Positions 35,274 to 48,095 of a stretch of 64,000 nucleotides of DNA are shown in pieces. Made by a program: the position numbers and the translations under genes. Below the pieces are notes generated by a model. The model did not search any database. It saw nothing but the letters and a program-made list of their open reading frames with translations, and had not been told where the DNA came from. Each line of letters starts with the position of its first letter. Positions within the stretch are counted from its first letter, which is position 1. The DNA is from Camellia lanceoleosa (taxonomy: Eukaryota > Streptophyta > Magnoliopsida > Ericales > Theaceae): assembly GCA_025200525.1 (NCBI GenBank), contig CM045770.1:80737847-80801846 (forward strand), read 5' to 3'.

Positions 35274-36038
35274 TGGACGAGAAAAAGTGAAACGCAGAAT
35301 AGTGGACAAACAACTACGGTATGAATTTCTTATATATGTTATGTTAGTGATGATACCTATGCAATGGAGAAATATTGAATATGCGTTGTGGCGGAATAAA
35401 TCTATGCAAATTATGTGACACTAATTGAATATGAATGACATGAACTAAATTGGCTATGACCATGACGGAATAAATGACTTGTGCTATTACCTATGCTATC
35501 CTTTGCTATTAATTGTCTAAGGACTTTTAACTTGAACATGAAATGGGAACACTAGACCATGGGTTATTATGCTTGACAATTGGAACTATGATTTTTGACA
35601 CCGAATGTATCCTAGACTTCTGAATTGAACTGATTTAAACTGATTTAGTGGGCATATATAAATGACTTCTACGGTATTTGATTTATTGTGAAGGACCTGA
35701 CAAATTGAGACTATGGACTCTTCAGTTATGTACGAATGCTATTACCAAATTGAATTGCGACCATTACCTTTGCTATGGATTCTTATGTTATGTTCCTACC
35801 TTTGCATTGAACACTGTAGAATTTGTTAGTTGATTTCAGCCTATATGTTTGACTGATATGCTATACTATGAGACGGACACGGGACCACTTTATGACGTTG
35901 AAAAGAACACGAATATTTTCTTTGTATGATGCTACTTACTGAACTATTGAATGACAGCGGAATGAATAATGACATGTGACTGAGATTTATGATTGAGACT
36001 ATGCCAAAATAAGACAAGTTTGGAGGACCAAACTTCTT

Positions 36039-36051
36039 AAGGTGGGGAGAA
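36039..36051 (+). other. Polypurine tract of element B
   Basis: AAGGTGGGGAGAA lies directly before the 3' LTR start TGTGACGACC, as expected for the plus-strand primer. Confidence 0.85.
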
Positions 36052-37967
36052 TGTGACGACCCGGAATCGTAAATCGGAATTAGCGGTAATTAACTATGTA
36101 TTTATCTCGATTTAATTGAAGAAAAACAAAATATCTGTTGAGATGCCGACTTGATGAAATCGATGACCGTAACGGATTAGGAAAATGAAATTGAACATGT
36201 CTATGTGATACTAGGAAATTTTAGAACTATCTGAAACAATAAATTGAAGACCTAATTCTCGATTCAGAAGGCCATGTTTGGCTAGAGATTTTGGCACAAT
36301 TTGACATAAATGATATATATAGATAAGGATGACTCATTTGACCATTTGACTCAACCAAGAAAAGAGAAAAAAATCGAGAGAGAGAGAGTTCGAGAGAAAG
36401 AAAGGAAAGGGAAAGAAGAGAAGAGGAGAGAAAGGGAATCAAGCTTAGTTGCTCCAAATCAAAGACTCAAGGTAAGCTTCTCATGAAATTGGTTGTTGAT
36501 TCTTAGAATCTAGCATGGTGACATCAAGATCATGGCTTTACATATTTTGGTTCATGTTTATTTGGCTCATTGAGGTAAAACCTCCATGGATATAGAGATA
36601 TAAAGCTTGTATGTATAGTTCATAGTTCTTCATCCTACTTCATGGGTTGATCTTGTTTATGGTCCATATGGGTTTTGAATTGAAGTTTTCATGATGGAAT
36701 TATGTTGTTTTTAAGTATTTTGCGATTACATCTTGATAAATGTGAAAGTCGATTTGGTAAATTAACCTTGGCAGGAAGAACTAGAAATTCGGGTTTTAGA
36801 ATGTCCGCCGAGCGGAGGAAGCCCTTCAGCGCAAATCGACCTCACAGTTTTGGAAAAATTATGCATCATCGGCCGAAATGTGGGCGCCGGCGGGAAGGTT
36901 TATTTTCAGGAAAATTCTGGAAGTTGCTCTGCATGATTTTTAGCATGTTAATTGTGTTTTTTTTAGCATATTATGAACATGAAATGAGTATGAAAGAATG
37001 TAATAAGGAATGAAAGGAAGTAAAGAATGAATGGAATGCATGAAACGAATATGAAAGGAATGAACATGAGAAGAATGTAAAGAAGAGAAAGGCATGAATG
37101 ATTGAATGTATGATGTTAATGTGTATTGAGAATGTATTCTTGTTAATGTTTGCGAGGTCAAGTTGAAGACCGTGCCACCGGTATCGGAAACCCACTGTAA
37201 GTAACATTTCTGTAAATGATATGTTATTATGAAAGTATGTTCAAAAGTGATTATTATGATATGGTTTTGAAACGTTAATGTTTTCTGTGAACGACTGTCC
37301 TAGTTTGCGAATCTATTATGGCATCCACGGTAAAGGTTACGAGATCTCGGTATGTGTTTAACCGGTGTCCGGACCGTTACTCTAGTCGTTAGTCGACACA
37401 TGTTATGAAAATGTTATGAAAAAGATTATGAAAAGGTTACGTGGATTATGCCATTAATGATGTTGGTGATTATTTTACGTATATATGAAATGTTGGAGTT
37501 CGTTCACTAACCCTTTTCTTTGTTATGTTACTTTTTGAGCTCTAGCTCATTGTGTGTATTTATGTATTATAGGTGAACAGCCGGGGAGTCAAGCCGAGGC
37601 GGAGTTCTAGCTGAGCCGCCGTTTTGAAGCCTACCTAGTCTTGAGTGCCTCAGAGTTGGGGCCAGGCCTGGAAGGCCGTTTGAGAGTTTTGGTTTGTTTC
37701 TGTTATTGTATAATTATAACTGAATGATATGTGTTGTACAAGATTATTGTTGTGAGCATGTTATGTAAAGATTGTGGGTATTTAACTCATCTTTTTGGCA
37801 TGTGAATGTATGTTCATATTTATGCACAGCTCTTGGACTATTAGTTTCTTTATTTCGCTTCCGCGAGCCCCTTTAATTTATGTTTAGTACAGGAAGGCCT
37901 GTGGTAACCCAAAGGTTACTGGCCGGTCTCGTCACCGAACTTCTAGGGGCGGGTTCGGGGCGTGACA
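36052..37967 (+). repeat. 3' LTR of element B
   Basis: This LTR is 1,916 bp and pairs with 32786-34702. It begins TGTGACGACC, where the 5' copy has TGTAACGACC, a transition. It ends GGGGCGTGACA before the target duplication GCTCC. Confidence 0.94.
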
Positions 37968-38581
37968 GCTCCAGTGTTATTTGTTAAAAAGAAGGATGGG
38001 TCTTTGAGATTGTGTATAGACTATCGGGAACTGAACAAAGTGACTATCAAAAATAAATACCCTCTGCCCCGAATAGATGACTTGTTTGACCAACTTCAGG
38101 GTGCCCAAGTGTTCTCTAAAATTGACCTCAGGTCTGGGTATCATCAGTTAAAGGTTAGAGCTGAAGACATAGAGAAAACTGCATTCCGGACTAGATATGG
38201 ACATTATGAATTTTTGGTAATGCCGTTTGGGATGACAAATGCACCTGCTGCTTTCATGGATCTTATGAATAGAGTGTTTAAATCATATCTGGATGATTTT
38301 ATTGTTGTATTTATTGATGATATTCTGATATATTCTAAAGACAGGGAAGAACATGAAAAGCATTTGAGAACCGCCTTGCAGATATTGAGAGAAAAGAAGT
38401 TGTATGCTAAATTGTCTAAGTGCGAATTTGGCCGGACAAAGGTGGCATTTCGGGCCATGTGATTGACAAAAATGGTGTTTGTGGACCCTCGAGAAAATTG
38501 AATTTGTTGTGGATTGGCCGAGGCCTACAAATGTGATGTATACTGAAGTTTCGGGACTTCAGAAGCTACTACAGGAGATTT
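37968..38581 (+). pseudogene. Element A reverse transcriptase core
   Basis: This continues the frame cut by element [23 protein letters not shown], then [16 protein letters not shown] with the first catalytic Asp, [15 protein letters not shown], and the FIDD box (YXDD family motif) in [12 protein letters not shown]. All three catalytic aspartates are present. The frame is lost near 38445, where CTTGGGCAT-type coding reads cgggccat, and again near 38490, before the thumb region. The enzyme copies RNA into DNA in the virus-like particle. The two breaks separate it from RNase H and integrase. Confidence 0.9.
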
Positions 38582-40666
38582 GTGAAAGACTTCTCAAAGC
38601 TTGCCTTGCCATTGACTCAGTTAACTCAGAAAAACATGCCATTTGACTGGAATGATCAAAGAGAGGCAGCTTTCCAAGAGTTGAAAACCAGGTTAGTGAC
38701 TGCACCAATCTTAACTTTGCCAAATGGTACTGATGGGTTTCAAGTGTACAGTGATGCTTCATATAAAGGCTTAGGGTGTGTACTAATGCAAAATGGGAAG
38801 GCGATTGCTTATGCTTCTAGACAACTTCGACCTCATGAAAAGAATTACCCAACACATGATCTTGAATTGGCAGCCGTAGTGTTTGCTTTGAAAATATGGC
38901 GTCATTACTTGTATGGGGTAACTTGCGAAGTGTACACCGACCATAAAAGCTTGAAATATTTCTTCACCCAAAAGGAGTTGAATATGAGACAGAGACGGTG
39001 GATGGAACTAATCAAGGATTATGACTTGCAAATCTTATATCACCCGGGAAAGGCTAATACTGTGGCGGATGCCTTGAGCCGAAAATCTGGTGCAACTGTG
39101 TCGTGTTGGTTATCTAGCCGAAAAGACTTGTCAACTGACTATGAACAAGATGGATTGATATCAGCTATCTCTGCTCAACTTGCTATTCTTGATGAGATTA
39201 AACAGAAACAATGTGAAGATGAACACCTGAAAAAGATTATAGAGGAGTTTGATTCGAAACCGAGGCCCGAATTTGTGTTTGAAAATGGTGTGCTGAAATT
39301 TCAGAACCGTCTTTGTGTGCCTGATTGCTATGATTTGAGAAAACGTGTTATGACTGAAGCTCACAGTAGTAAATTTGCTATGCATCCGGGGAACACGAAG
39401 ATGTACCACAATTTGAAACAGAATTTTTGGTGGCCTGGAATGAAGAGGAGTATTGCAGACTTTGTAGCTAGATGTCTACACTGCCAACAGGTTAAAGCTG
39501 AACATCAACGACCTGCCGGTCTGCTACAACCACTCCCGATACCAGAATGGAAATGGGAGCACATCACCATGGACTTCATTGTGGGATTGCCTCGTTCTTC
39601 CCGAGGTATGGACTCTATTTGGGTTATAGTTGACCGTTTGACTAAGTCTGCACATTTTCTGCCTGTTAAAACTATTTATAACGCTGATAGATTGGCTAAC
39701 ATCTATATGACTGAAATTGTGAGACTGCATGGAGTGCTAGTGTCTATTGTGTCTGACAGGGACTCGAAGTTTGTGTCAAGATTTTGGCAAAGTTTGCAAC
39801 AGGCTTTGGGAACAGAATTGAGACTGAGCAGTGCTTACCACCCACAGACTGATGGCCAAATTGAACGAACTAACCAAACTCTGGAGGATATGCTCAGAAT
39901 GTGTGTGTTAGATTTCCAGGGAAATTGGAAAACCTACTTGCCATTAGCTGAGTTTATGTACAACAACAGTTATCACTCAAGTATTGGGATGGCCCCTTAC
40001 GAAGCTTTGTGTGGAGGAAAGTGTCGATCTCCAATATGTTGGGCTGAAGTCAGTGACAGACCTTTGTTGGGACCGGAACTTGTGCAAGAAACAACCGAGA
40101 AAGTGAAATTGATACAACAGCGTTTGAAAACTGCACAGAGTAGGCAAAAGAGTTATGCCGATGTTCGAAGAAGAGAAAGGGAATATGAAGTGGGGGACCA
40201 TGTGTTTATCAAAGTGACCCCGATGAAGGGTTAAACCCGATTTGGTGTTAAAGGGAAATTGGCTCCGAGGTATATTGGACCTTATAAAGTTCTTGAAAAG
40301 ATCAATCCAGTGTCCTATCGAATAGCCTTACCTCCGGTGATGGAACATATGCATAATGTCTTCCATGTATTGATGCTCCGGAAATATCTGCGAGATCCGC
40401 TCCATGTCATCGAACCAACGCATGTGCTTTTGAAGGATGACTACACCTATGAAGAAAGGCCAATACAGATTGTGAATCGAAGGATTAAAAGACTGAGAAA
40501 TAAGGAAATACCGTTGGTGAAAGTTGATTGGCAGAACCATGGGGGAACCTATGCAACTTGGGAAACCGAGGAAGACATGAAGAAAAGATATCCGGATTTG
40601 TTTCCTCTAGACCCGATGTTGACTCCGAATGAAGGTAACTTGAGTTTGGGGACCAAACTCTTTTAA
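38582..40666 (+). pseudogene. Element A RNase H, integrase and chromodomain, one in-frame stop
   Basis: The first 550 codons are open. RNase H: YSDASYKG (Asp58), Glu95, YTDHKSLK (Asp120), ADALSRK (Asp163). Integrase: zinc region with His261, His268, Cys298 and Cys301, then the DDE triad Asp331 (TMDFIVGLP), Asp392 (SDRDSKF), Glu428 (GQIERTNQ). A TAA at 40232-40234 interrupts KG-TRFGVKGK; element C has a Gln codon here, so one C-to-T change explains it. The same frame then continues to 40666 with GPY (YIGPYKVLEKI) and a C-terminal chromodomain (VKVDWQNHGGTYATWETEEDM). Chromodomains bind methylated histone H3 and steer insertion into heterochromatin. Confidence 0.93.
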
Positions 40667-40676
40667 GGGGGGAAGA
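40665..40676 (+). other. Polypurine tract of element A
   Basis: AAGGGGGGAAGA overlaps the stop codon of the integrase/chromodomain frame and lies one base before the 3' LTR. Confidence 0.9.
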
Positions 40677-40677
40677 C

Positions 40678-42464
40678 TGTAATAACTCTGACCCTGATTA
40701 ACGCTAATTAGAACTTAATTATGCCTAATGATAATTAAGGGGAAATCTGAAATTAATTAGCGTATGCATTGCATGAATTATGTGTTCTTATCTGTCCGAT
40801 GTCGGAATATCTATTCGTGTTTTACACTTTAATTTGTAAATTGGAAGCCTTATCGGCCCCCGATTCCGAAATTGACTAGTGTTTTGGACTAATTAGATTT
40901 TATGTGATTTTATGGTAGGTTCAATTAAAATTCAATTTGGAATGTTTAAATCTGATTAATTAACATTTTAATAATGAACCTGGTTAATTACTATTTTGCC
41001 ATTATAGTGGGCCAATTGTTTAAGTCTTGTTTTAGCTATTAGGCATCATTTTGTTCACTCTCTAGTGAGTCAAACGGCTGAGAGGGGGAGTGAAGAGAGA
41101 ATTGGTGTAGAATTGGAAATTTGGAACTCAACAAGTGATCCTAGCTTGAACTTGGAGAAGATTGAAGAAGTGTGTGTATATTGGAGCCTCTAAGCTTGAC
41201 ATTCTAGATTTAAAGGTAGAAATTCATCCTCTCATTCATGTACATGAACTAGTTCTTGCTTGATTCTTGGTTAGATGAGAGTTTAAGGTTGGAAATGGGT
41301 GTAGCATGTTGAATTGAAGTCCATAACATGCATGCATGTACATGTTCTTGGCATATGAAGTTGTTTTGTATCAAATCTCTACATGCATGTTCATGTTTTT
41401 GCTTAAGTCCATGAATTCATCAAAATTCTGGGTTAAATGTTGCCTTGGATCATGATTTGAAGCTTTGAAATGGACTTGAACTCATGTATGTGTGTTTAAA
41501 CTTGGGTCTTGGAAATTTATGGAAATGGTGCTCAAATGGACTCACTTTTGGGCAATGATTTTATAAATTGGCTTTTAAAACTTGTTGTACTATGAGTTTG
41601 AAATGTTTTCCCAGAATTTGGGCCTAAGAGGTTGAGTTTTTGGTTGAAGAATGCTTGGTTCGAACTAGGAAGACAACTGAAATTCAGATTTTGCTTCCTC
41701 GCCGGCGAGGATTCTCGCCGAGCGAGCACCTGGTCGAGGCTCCTTCGGCGAGCATCGCTGCAAAATTTCAAAGCATCCAAGATTTTTTGTTTCATCGAGG
41801 CCGAGCGAGGCTCCTATTTTCAGCAACTTTTGAAAAACATTTTCTAAGGCATTTTTGCATCCACATTCCATCCTAGGCATTCCTAGGCCATGATTAAGAC
41901 TCCATACTAAGGGTAAGGGGTTAGATATACACTTAGAATCATGGATGTGAGTTTTGTACAATTGAAGTGCATGTTTCAAAATGTGTACCCGTAATGTGTT
42001 ATGTAGGTCACGTGCCGCAATCTGTTGACCCTTTGACTTCGTCTACTTGTATCAACGCCCACTGTGAGTAATAACTTTGTAAAGTTATGTTCAATGCTAT
42101 GTATTTTCAGTATACTATGATACGAAATGATTGATCCTTTGAAAAGCTATGATATGTTGGAAATGAATGAATGATTGTCCAAGATTCTGAAAGTTAATCG
42201 TGGCATCCTTAGCACTACATGATATGCGTCCCTTTATGGGTCATCAGGTCCCTTTATGGGTCATCAAGTCCCTATATAGGTCATCAGGTCCCTTTATGGG
42301 TCATCAGAACGTCTCTGTGCACATGAGTCATCAGAAAGCCTTCAAGGCTGTCCCTTTATGGGTCATCAGGTCCCTTTATGGGTCATCGGATTTGTGAATT
42401 CTATTGGATGTACCACATATGATTATGTTACAAACCTGATTATGGAAATGATGTTGTACAAGTA
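40678..42464 (+). repeat. 3' LTR of element A, left part
   Basis: It matches the 5' LTR from 28441 to about 30277, then stops where element C is inserted. Compared with the 5' LTR, about 70-80 bp are missing in the CG-rich palindromic cluster (near 41790), and there is one extra ~20-bp monomer near 42245. Confidence 0.94.
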
Positions 42465-44951
42465 TGTAACAACCCTCGTACTGATTATCGTAAACCACTG
42501 AATTACATACTGATTACCGTTAAACCGAACTGATAATGACTGATAAGTGAACTGGATGACCTACTGAAATGCATCGAATGAAATCAAACTCAAATCAATC
42601 GGTTACTTGTTGAATTGCATATCTTATCTGTTTGATTGCATAATTATCTGTTTGAGCTTATATGTTTAAACTGCTAATTGAAGGCCTTATCGTGACGATT
42701 GAGAAACCGTTTGATGTTTTAGACTCGATTGTAATATTTGTGATTTAATGGTATAATTATCGAAAATTGATTAGGAATGATTAAATTAGATTAAATAAGT
42801 TAATTGAAGAGTTGGCCTTAATTACACAATTGCCATAGTTAGTGGCCATTAGTTTATTATTGTTAGTGAGCCTTATCACCATAGCAAAACATTTGGTCAG
42901 CCCTCTTTACTTCTTTCTCGCCGACCAACAAGAGAAATAGAGGAGAGTGAGAGAACTTAGCTCACCTTGAAGAATTACTTGGAGATTGCTTGGAATTGAA
43001 GTGTATATTGGCTTAATTTAACTTCCTTACCTCGAATCAACACTTAGGTAAGAGAATTCATTGCATTCTTATTGTCCTTAAGCTTCCTCTCTCATGGTTC
43101 ATGCATCATTGTGGAGTTGAGACTTGATTTTGCTCATATAAGTTGAATTAGAGCATAATCCATCCATGCATGCTTGGATTGGTGTTTTGAGGTTGAATTT
43201 TTGAAGAATTGTACATGCATGCTCATGTTTTCATCATGGTCCATGTTTTCAAGTTGTCTTCAAAGTTTGGAGCTCATTAGAGCAAGGATTGAAGATTGAA
43301 ATTGGTTTAGAACCCATGCATTGCATGTTTACAAAGTGTTCTTGAATTGTTCTTGAAAAATGGGTTTGAAATTGTATTTATTTGACTCACCTTTGGGGCT
43401 TGAATTCTCAAATTGGCTTTTGAAACTTGTTATTTATTGAGTAGGGATGTATTCCCCAGAATTTGGGCCCAAGAGGTCGAGTTTTGAGTGTTGGAACACT
43501 TGGTTTGAGCTTGGAAGGCAAATCTGGAAATTCCAGATTTGGCTTCTTCCTTCAGCGAAGAATTCCTCGCCGGCGACCAAGGTTTCCTCGAGCTACGCCG
43601 GCGAGATATTGGTGGCTCGGCGTAAAATCGAACATCCAAGACTTTTCTTGTTTCATCGGACCGCTCGGCGAAGGAAGGCTCGCTCGGCGAACCCTTTGAT
43701 TTTGGGAAGCTCGCCGAAGCGAGCATCGGCGAGCATCGCGCGAAAAAATTGAGCATCCAGTTTTTTTACTGTTTCACCAGCCCGCTCGAGCGAAGGATTG
43801 TCCCCCCGAGCAAAGCCTTTGATTTTGCAACCTCGCCGGCGAAGGAAGGCTCGCCGAGCGAGACCCTGTTCGACAAACTTTTGAAAGTGCCTCCCAATCG
43901 TATTTTTGCATCCTCATCGCATCCTAGGCATTCTTAGGCCTAGTTTAAGACATCTTAATGAGGATTTAAGTATAGAACCACACCGAGGAAATTTAGGGAT
44001 TTAATTATCATCCTTTCGATCGTAAACTTAGTGTGTGTTCTATTACATTTCTTGTTTAGGGTTGGCTTACGAGGGACGCTCTAGCTATTGATAGCCCAAT
44101 CCTTGTGAGTAGCAGATGTGTAAAGATATGTTCAAAATGGTTATCTTTTGAATCTTTGTTTCAACTGCTTCTTGAATCGATATTATTCTTGAATGAATGT
44201 ATGTCCTATTTCTGTTCGTATTGTGGCATCCTTAGCACCTATTGTTATTGGTATTCTGAGCTCTGTCGGTTTCCTTGTGGAACCATACCGTTTACGAATG
44301 ATTGGCCATCATTCTTGTTGGGTCTATTAAGGCCGGTCCTTTTGGACCCATCTTGTTATAGGCTATTGGATGTACCACATATGGTGATTGATTGAAATCT
44401 TGAAAATGAAACTACTGTTTAATGAATTGATTTCATTTACTGCAAGGACATTCATTCATAACCTCTTTACGCTTTATGTTATTCACTGGGCTTTAGCTCA
44501 CTGTTTATATATATATATGTAGGTTCTCAGCAGCCGAACCAGAGCTAGGAGCGTGGGATTGGTCCCCAGTTTTGTCACCCACCCTATGTACCTACCTGTG
44601 AGGTTCCGAGACGCCATGTCATGGCTTGGGGTGTTTTTGTGTCCCCACTAGTCTCCTACTGTTTTGTACTGTTGTTCGTTACTGTATAGACTGTTTTACT
44701 GCTCTGTTATCGAGGGATCAAGTCCCCGTACCGAATGTTTGTAATGATTGTATATACTGTACTGGTTTGAATGCAAATATGTATGAAAAATGTTTTTGGC
44801 ATACAGATGTTCCCCAATGGACACTAGTTATATACTGTATTGGCTTCCGCCAGTTCGAACTCTGTTCTCTTGTATCTTGTTTCAGAGGCCTTGGTAATCT
44901 CGGATTCTTGGCGATTCTGATAAACCCATAGGGCGGGTTTGGGTCGTGACA
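42465..44951 (+). repeat. 5' LTR of element C
   Basis: This LTR is 2,487 bp, from TGTAACAACCCTCG to GGGTCGTGACA. It contains the CG-rich palindromic cluster (43550-43865), the inverted repeat AAATCTGGAAATTCCAGATTT (two arms of ten), and the GGGCTTTAGCTCAC plus TTTATATATATATATGTAGGT motif near 44490. Confidence 0.93.
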
Positions 44952-44952
44952 G

Positions 44953-44963
44953 TGGTATCGAGC
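44953..44963 (+). other. Primer-binding site of element C, one base missing
   Basis: TGGTATCGAGC is the initiator-tRNA-Met site TGGTATCAGAGC lacking one A at a CAG. This is the same kind of change seen all over the repeats. Confidence 0.8.
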
Positions 44964-45142
44964 GATACTTAACCACGAGTTATACCGCACACGTGTCCAA
45001 ATGAGCTATAGGGTGTCCTAGAAAAGCAATTAGGGCATCTCATGAATTTGAAAAGTGTGTGTTTATGACTGACTGAATAAATGTTAAACTGTTTAATTGT
45101 ACAACTGTTTATAATGATAACTGTATAATTGCTTATAGTGAA

Positions 45143-46100
45143 ATGGATAATGCAAATGAAACTGAAGCATCATCCTCTGAGGCCAGAATGGCCCGACTGG
45201 AACAAATGATGGAACTGGTAATTGAAAGACTGGACCGACAACAGAACCAACCGCCCCCACCTCCTCCTCCTCCGGTGCAACCGGAACAGAATGCACCAAA
45301 TGTACAAAATGTGAATGTTAATGAGATGGATATTATTGCACTGACTCAGAAATTCAGCAAAATGAAACCGCCGTCCTTTCAGGGAGGCTTAGAACCGTTA
45401 AAGGCTGAAGCTTGGGTTCTTGAAACTGAAAAGCTGTTTGAAGTGTTTCCGTGCTCAGAAGCACACAAGGTATTGTTAGCCACCTTTACCCTGCAGGAAG
45501 AAGCTAGAAGGTGGTGGATGTTGACCCGGGATGCAAACACTGTAATGACTTGGGCTCAGTTCAAGGAGTCCTTCTTTGAAAAATATTTTCCTCAGTGCAT
45601 CCGTGATGTAAAAAGTGGCGAGTTTGAGCAATGCGACAGGGCAAATTGTCGATTAGAGTATGAGAAGCAATTTATTGAACTTGCTAGGTATGCACCACAT
45701 ATGGTGGATACCGATTACAAAAGCAGGAGATTTGAAGGCGGCCTCAATCTCGCTATCTGAGGATCGGATAAGTGTTTTGAAAATGCCAACTTATGTAGGT
45801 GTTCTTGACCGGGCTTTGATGGCGAGGTAAATATTGTAGCGGTGAAACAATCAAGCACCGACAAGTGAGTGGCAAGGAAAAAGCGGGGTTTCAAATTTAA
45901 GAAAGGCAAGCATAACCCAACCAACAAGAAAGCGAGAATCGGGTGACGACTAGCCCGGCCAAGGAGTGGGTTTACTCCACCGTGCTCTACATGTGGCAAC
46001 AAACACAAGGGAGTTTGCTATCGGGTTTCGAGCTTGTTTCAGATGTGGCAAAGTGGGCCTGAGAATTAAAGATTGCCCTTCACTCCACCGGCTAGTGGTA
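45143..46100 (+). pseudogene. Element C gag
   Basis: A 205-codon open part starts MDNANETEASSSEARMARLEQMMELV (helical), followed by a Pro run (45258-45275) and the capsid core FQGGLEPLKAEAWVLETEKLFEVFP, LQEEARRWWMLTRDA, FFEKYFPQCIRD and ARYAPHMVDTD. It ends at 45760 after a frame shift. Zinc-knuckle remnants CSTCGNKHKGVC and CFRCGKVG (His of the CCHC lost) lie at about 45985-46075 in other frames. It matches element A gag in order and wording. Confidence 0.88.
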
Positions 46101-46199
46101 AAAGTTGCAAAGAAAGATCAAATGTAGCACCGAAGCCTAACCCCAAAACTACCGGGAAAGAGCCTATGAGGCAGGGCCGAGTGTTTGCCCTAATCGGAG

Positions 46200-46680
46200 A
46201 GGCGTCGTAATACTGAGACCGTTGTGTCAGGTATCCTCTCTATCTGTGCTCAAAATGCTTATGTATTGATTGATTCGGGGTCTACACATTCGTATGTGTC
46301 GCATGCTTTTTCGCGTAAATTGAATAGACCCTTAGAACCCATGAATTACTTGTTAGCTGTATCATCACCTGTTGGGGGATCCATGACATGTGCATATATG
46401 TATCCTGCTTGTGAGATTATTGTTGGGGATATGCACCTATTTATTGATTTACTGCCGTTGAACATAGATCATTTTGATGTGATATTGGGGATGGACTGGT
46501 TACAAAAATATCATGCTACTATTGATTGTGTGACCAAGCAAGTTGTTTTCCGTCCACGGGTTTACGAATTTGTATTTAGTGGAGTTGGAGTAGTACCTCC
46601 CCATATCGATTTCTTGGTAAAAGGCATCAAACCGATTAGAAAGGGGTGTAAGGGCTATCTGTGTTCTATCCTATGATCAA
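46200..46680 (+). pseudogene. Element C protease
   Basis: About 150 codons are open, with the active site YVLIDSGSTHSYVSHAFS near 46260-46310, then DHFDVILGMDWLQKYHATIDC. The aspartic protease core appears complete. A TGA at 46674 and small indels separate it from RT. Confidence 0.88.
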
Positions 46681-47480
46681 GCATCGATAATGTTAAACCG
46701 ATGTGAATTGCATTCCTATAGTTAGAGAATTCGGATGTATTTCGGATGATCTATCGTGGATTTGATTGACAGGAGATTGAGTTCTTGTTGATGTAGTCTG
46801 GGTACACGGCCGTTATCGAAAGCTCCTCTGAGAATGGCTCCAACCGAATCAAAGCGAAGGTACAATTACGAGGCTATTTGGACAAGAAGTTTATCGTGCC
46901 TAGTACTTCACCGTGAAGCGCTTTTTTTATTTGTGAAGAAGAAAGATGGCTCATCGAGGCGTGCATTGATTACATTGGTGAATAAGGTAACCGTAAAGAA
47001 CAAATATCCTTTACTGCGTATTGATGACCTGTTTGATCAGTTACAGGGTGCACAAGTGTTTTCCAAAATTGACCTTAGATCGCGGTACCATCAATTGAAA
47101 GTCAAACCGGAAGACATTGATAAAACTGCTTTCAGAACGAGGTATGGCCATTATGAATTTTTAGTTATGCCATTCGAGTCACGAATGCCCCAAGTGCATT
47201 ATGGACCTTATGAGTAATTTTCAAACCATACCTTGATGACTTCATTGTAGTATTTATTGATGACATATTGATATATTCTAAGGCGTAGAAGAACATGAAC
47301 GACATCGAGACTTGCCTGCAAACCTTAAGAGAAACGAAATTATATGCTAAAGCTGTCTAAATGTGAATTACGGCAGTGTTATGTTTTTGGGACATGTTAT
47401 TAGTAAGGATGGAATTTCTGTTGATCCACGAAAATTGAAGTCGTAGTAAATGGCCTAGACCCACCAATGTAACCAAGTCC
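46681..47480 (+). pseudogene. Element C reverse transcriptase, broken
   Basis: Readable parts include [51 protein letters not shown] (first catalytic Asp), FLVMPF and, in another frame, [10 protein letters not shown] near 47252-47281. The frame changes at about 46920, 46960, 47175 and 47280. It aligns with the RT of element A. Confidence 0.82.
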
Positions 47481-48095
47481 AAGCTTTTTGGGATCGGTGG
47501 ATATTCTGAAGATTTGTCAAAGATTTCTCCAAAATTGCCTTACTCAATGACTCGAAAGGGACACCATTTGACCGGGTGACGGAGGAATCAACATTTCAGA
47601 GTTGAAAACTAGACTTGTGATGCACCAATTCGACTCTACCAACAGTCTTGATGGTTACTGCTTGTTTTAGTGATGCCTCTCATAAGGGTTTGGGATGTGT
47701 TTTAATGCGAGAATGGGAGAGTTATTGCTTATGCTTCCGGCAGTTGAGACCGCATGAAAAGAACTACCCAACACATGATTTAGAGCTTCTGCATAGTTTT
47801 GCATTGAAAATTTGGCGTCACTATTTGTATGGGCGACATGTGAAGTGTATCGACCACACAAGAGCACAAGTACTTTTTCACTCAGAAAGAACTGAATATG
47901 AGACAGCGAAGATGGCTTGAACTGATCAAAGACTATGACCTACAGATTTTGTATCATCCGGGAAAAGCCAACACCGTTGCCGATGCTTTGAGCCGAAAAT
48001 CGATTGCCAACTTAGCCTGTTTGCTAACCGATGAGAAGAGTTGCTTCTTGATCTGGAAAAGTCTGAGATTGAAATTGTTTTGAAAGAACAAGGTG
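47481..48095 (+). pseudogene. Element C RNase H, broken
   Basis: Fragments: [14 protein letters not shown] near 47670, YPTHDLEL near 47765, then an intact end [34 protein letters not shown] (47900-48005). The Asp and Glu residues seen in element A are recognisable, but several one-base changes split the frame. Confidence 0.82.

Larger units (their letters stand above)
32786..37967 (+). mobile_element. Element B: short non-autonomous gypsy LTR element inside the RT of A
   Basis: It is 5,182 bp: two LTRs of 1,917 and 1,916 bp around only 1,349 bp of internal DNA. The 5-bp duplication GCTCC flanks it (32781-32785 and 37968-37972). Primer site TGGTATCAGAGC and a purine tract are in place, so it has what it needs to be copied in trans. 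It carries no protease, RT or integrase, only a gag remnant (N-terminal helix plus zinc knuckles). LTR ends (TGTAACGACC and GGGGCGTGACA) resemble those of A and C, so related chromoviruses could supply the proteins (inference). Confidence 0.95.
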
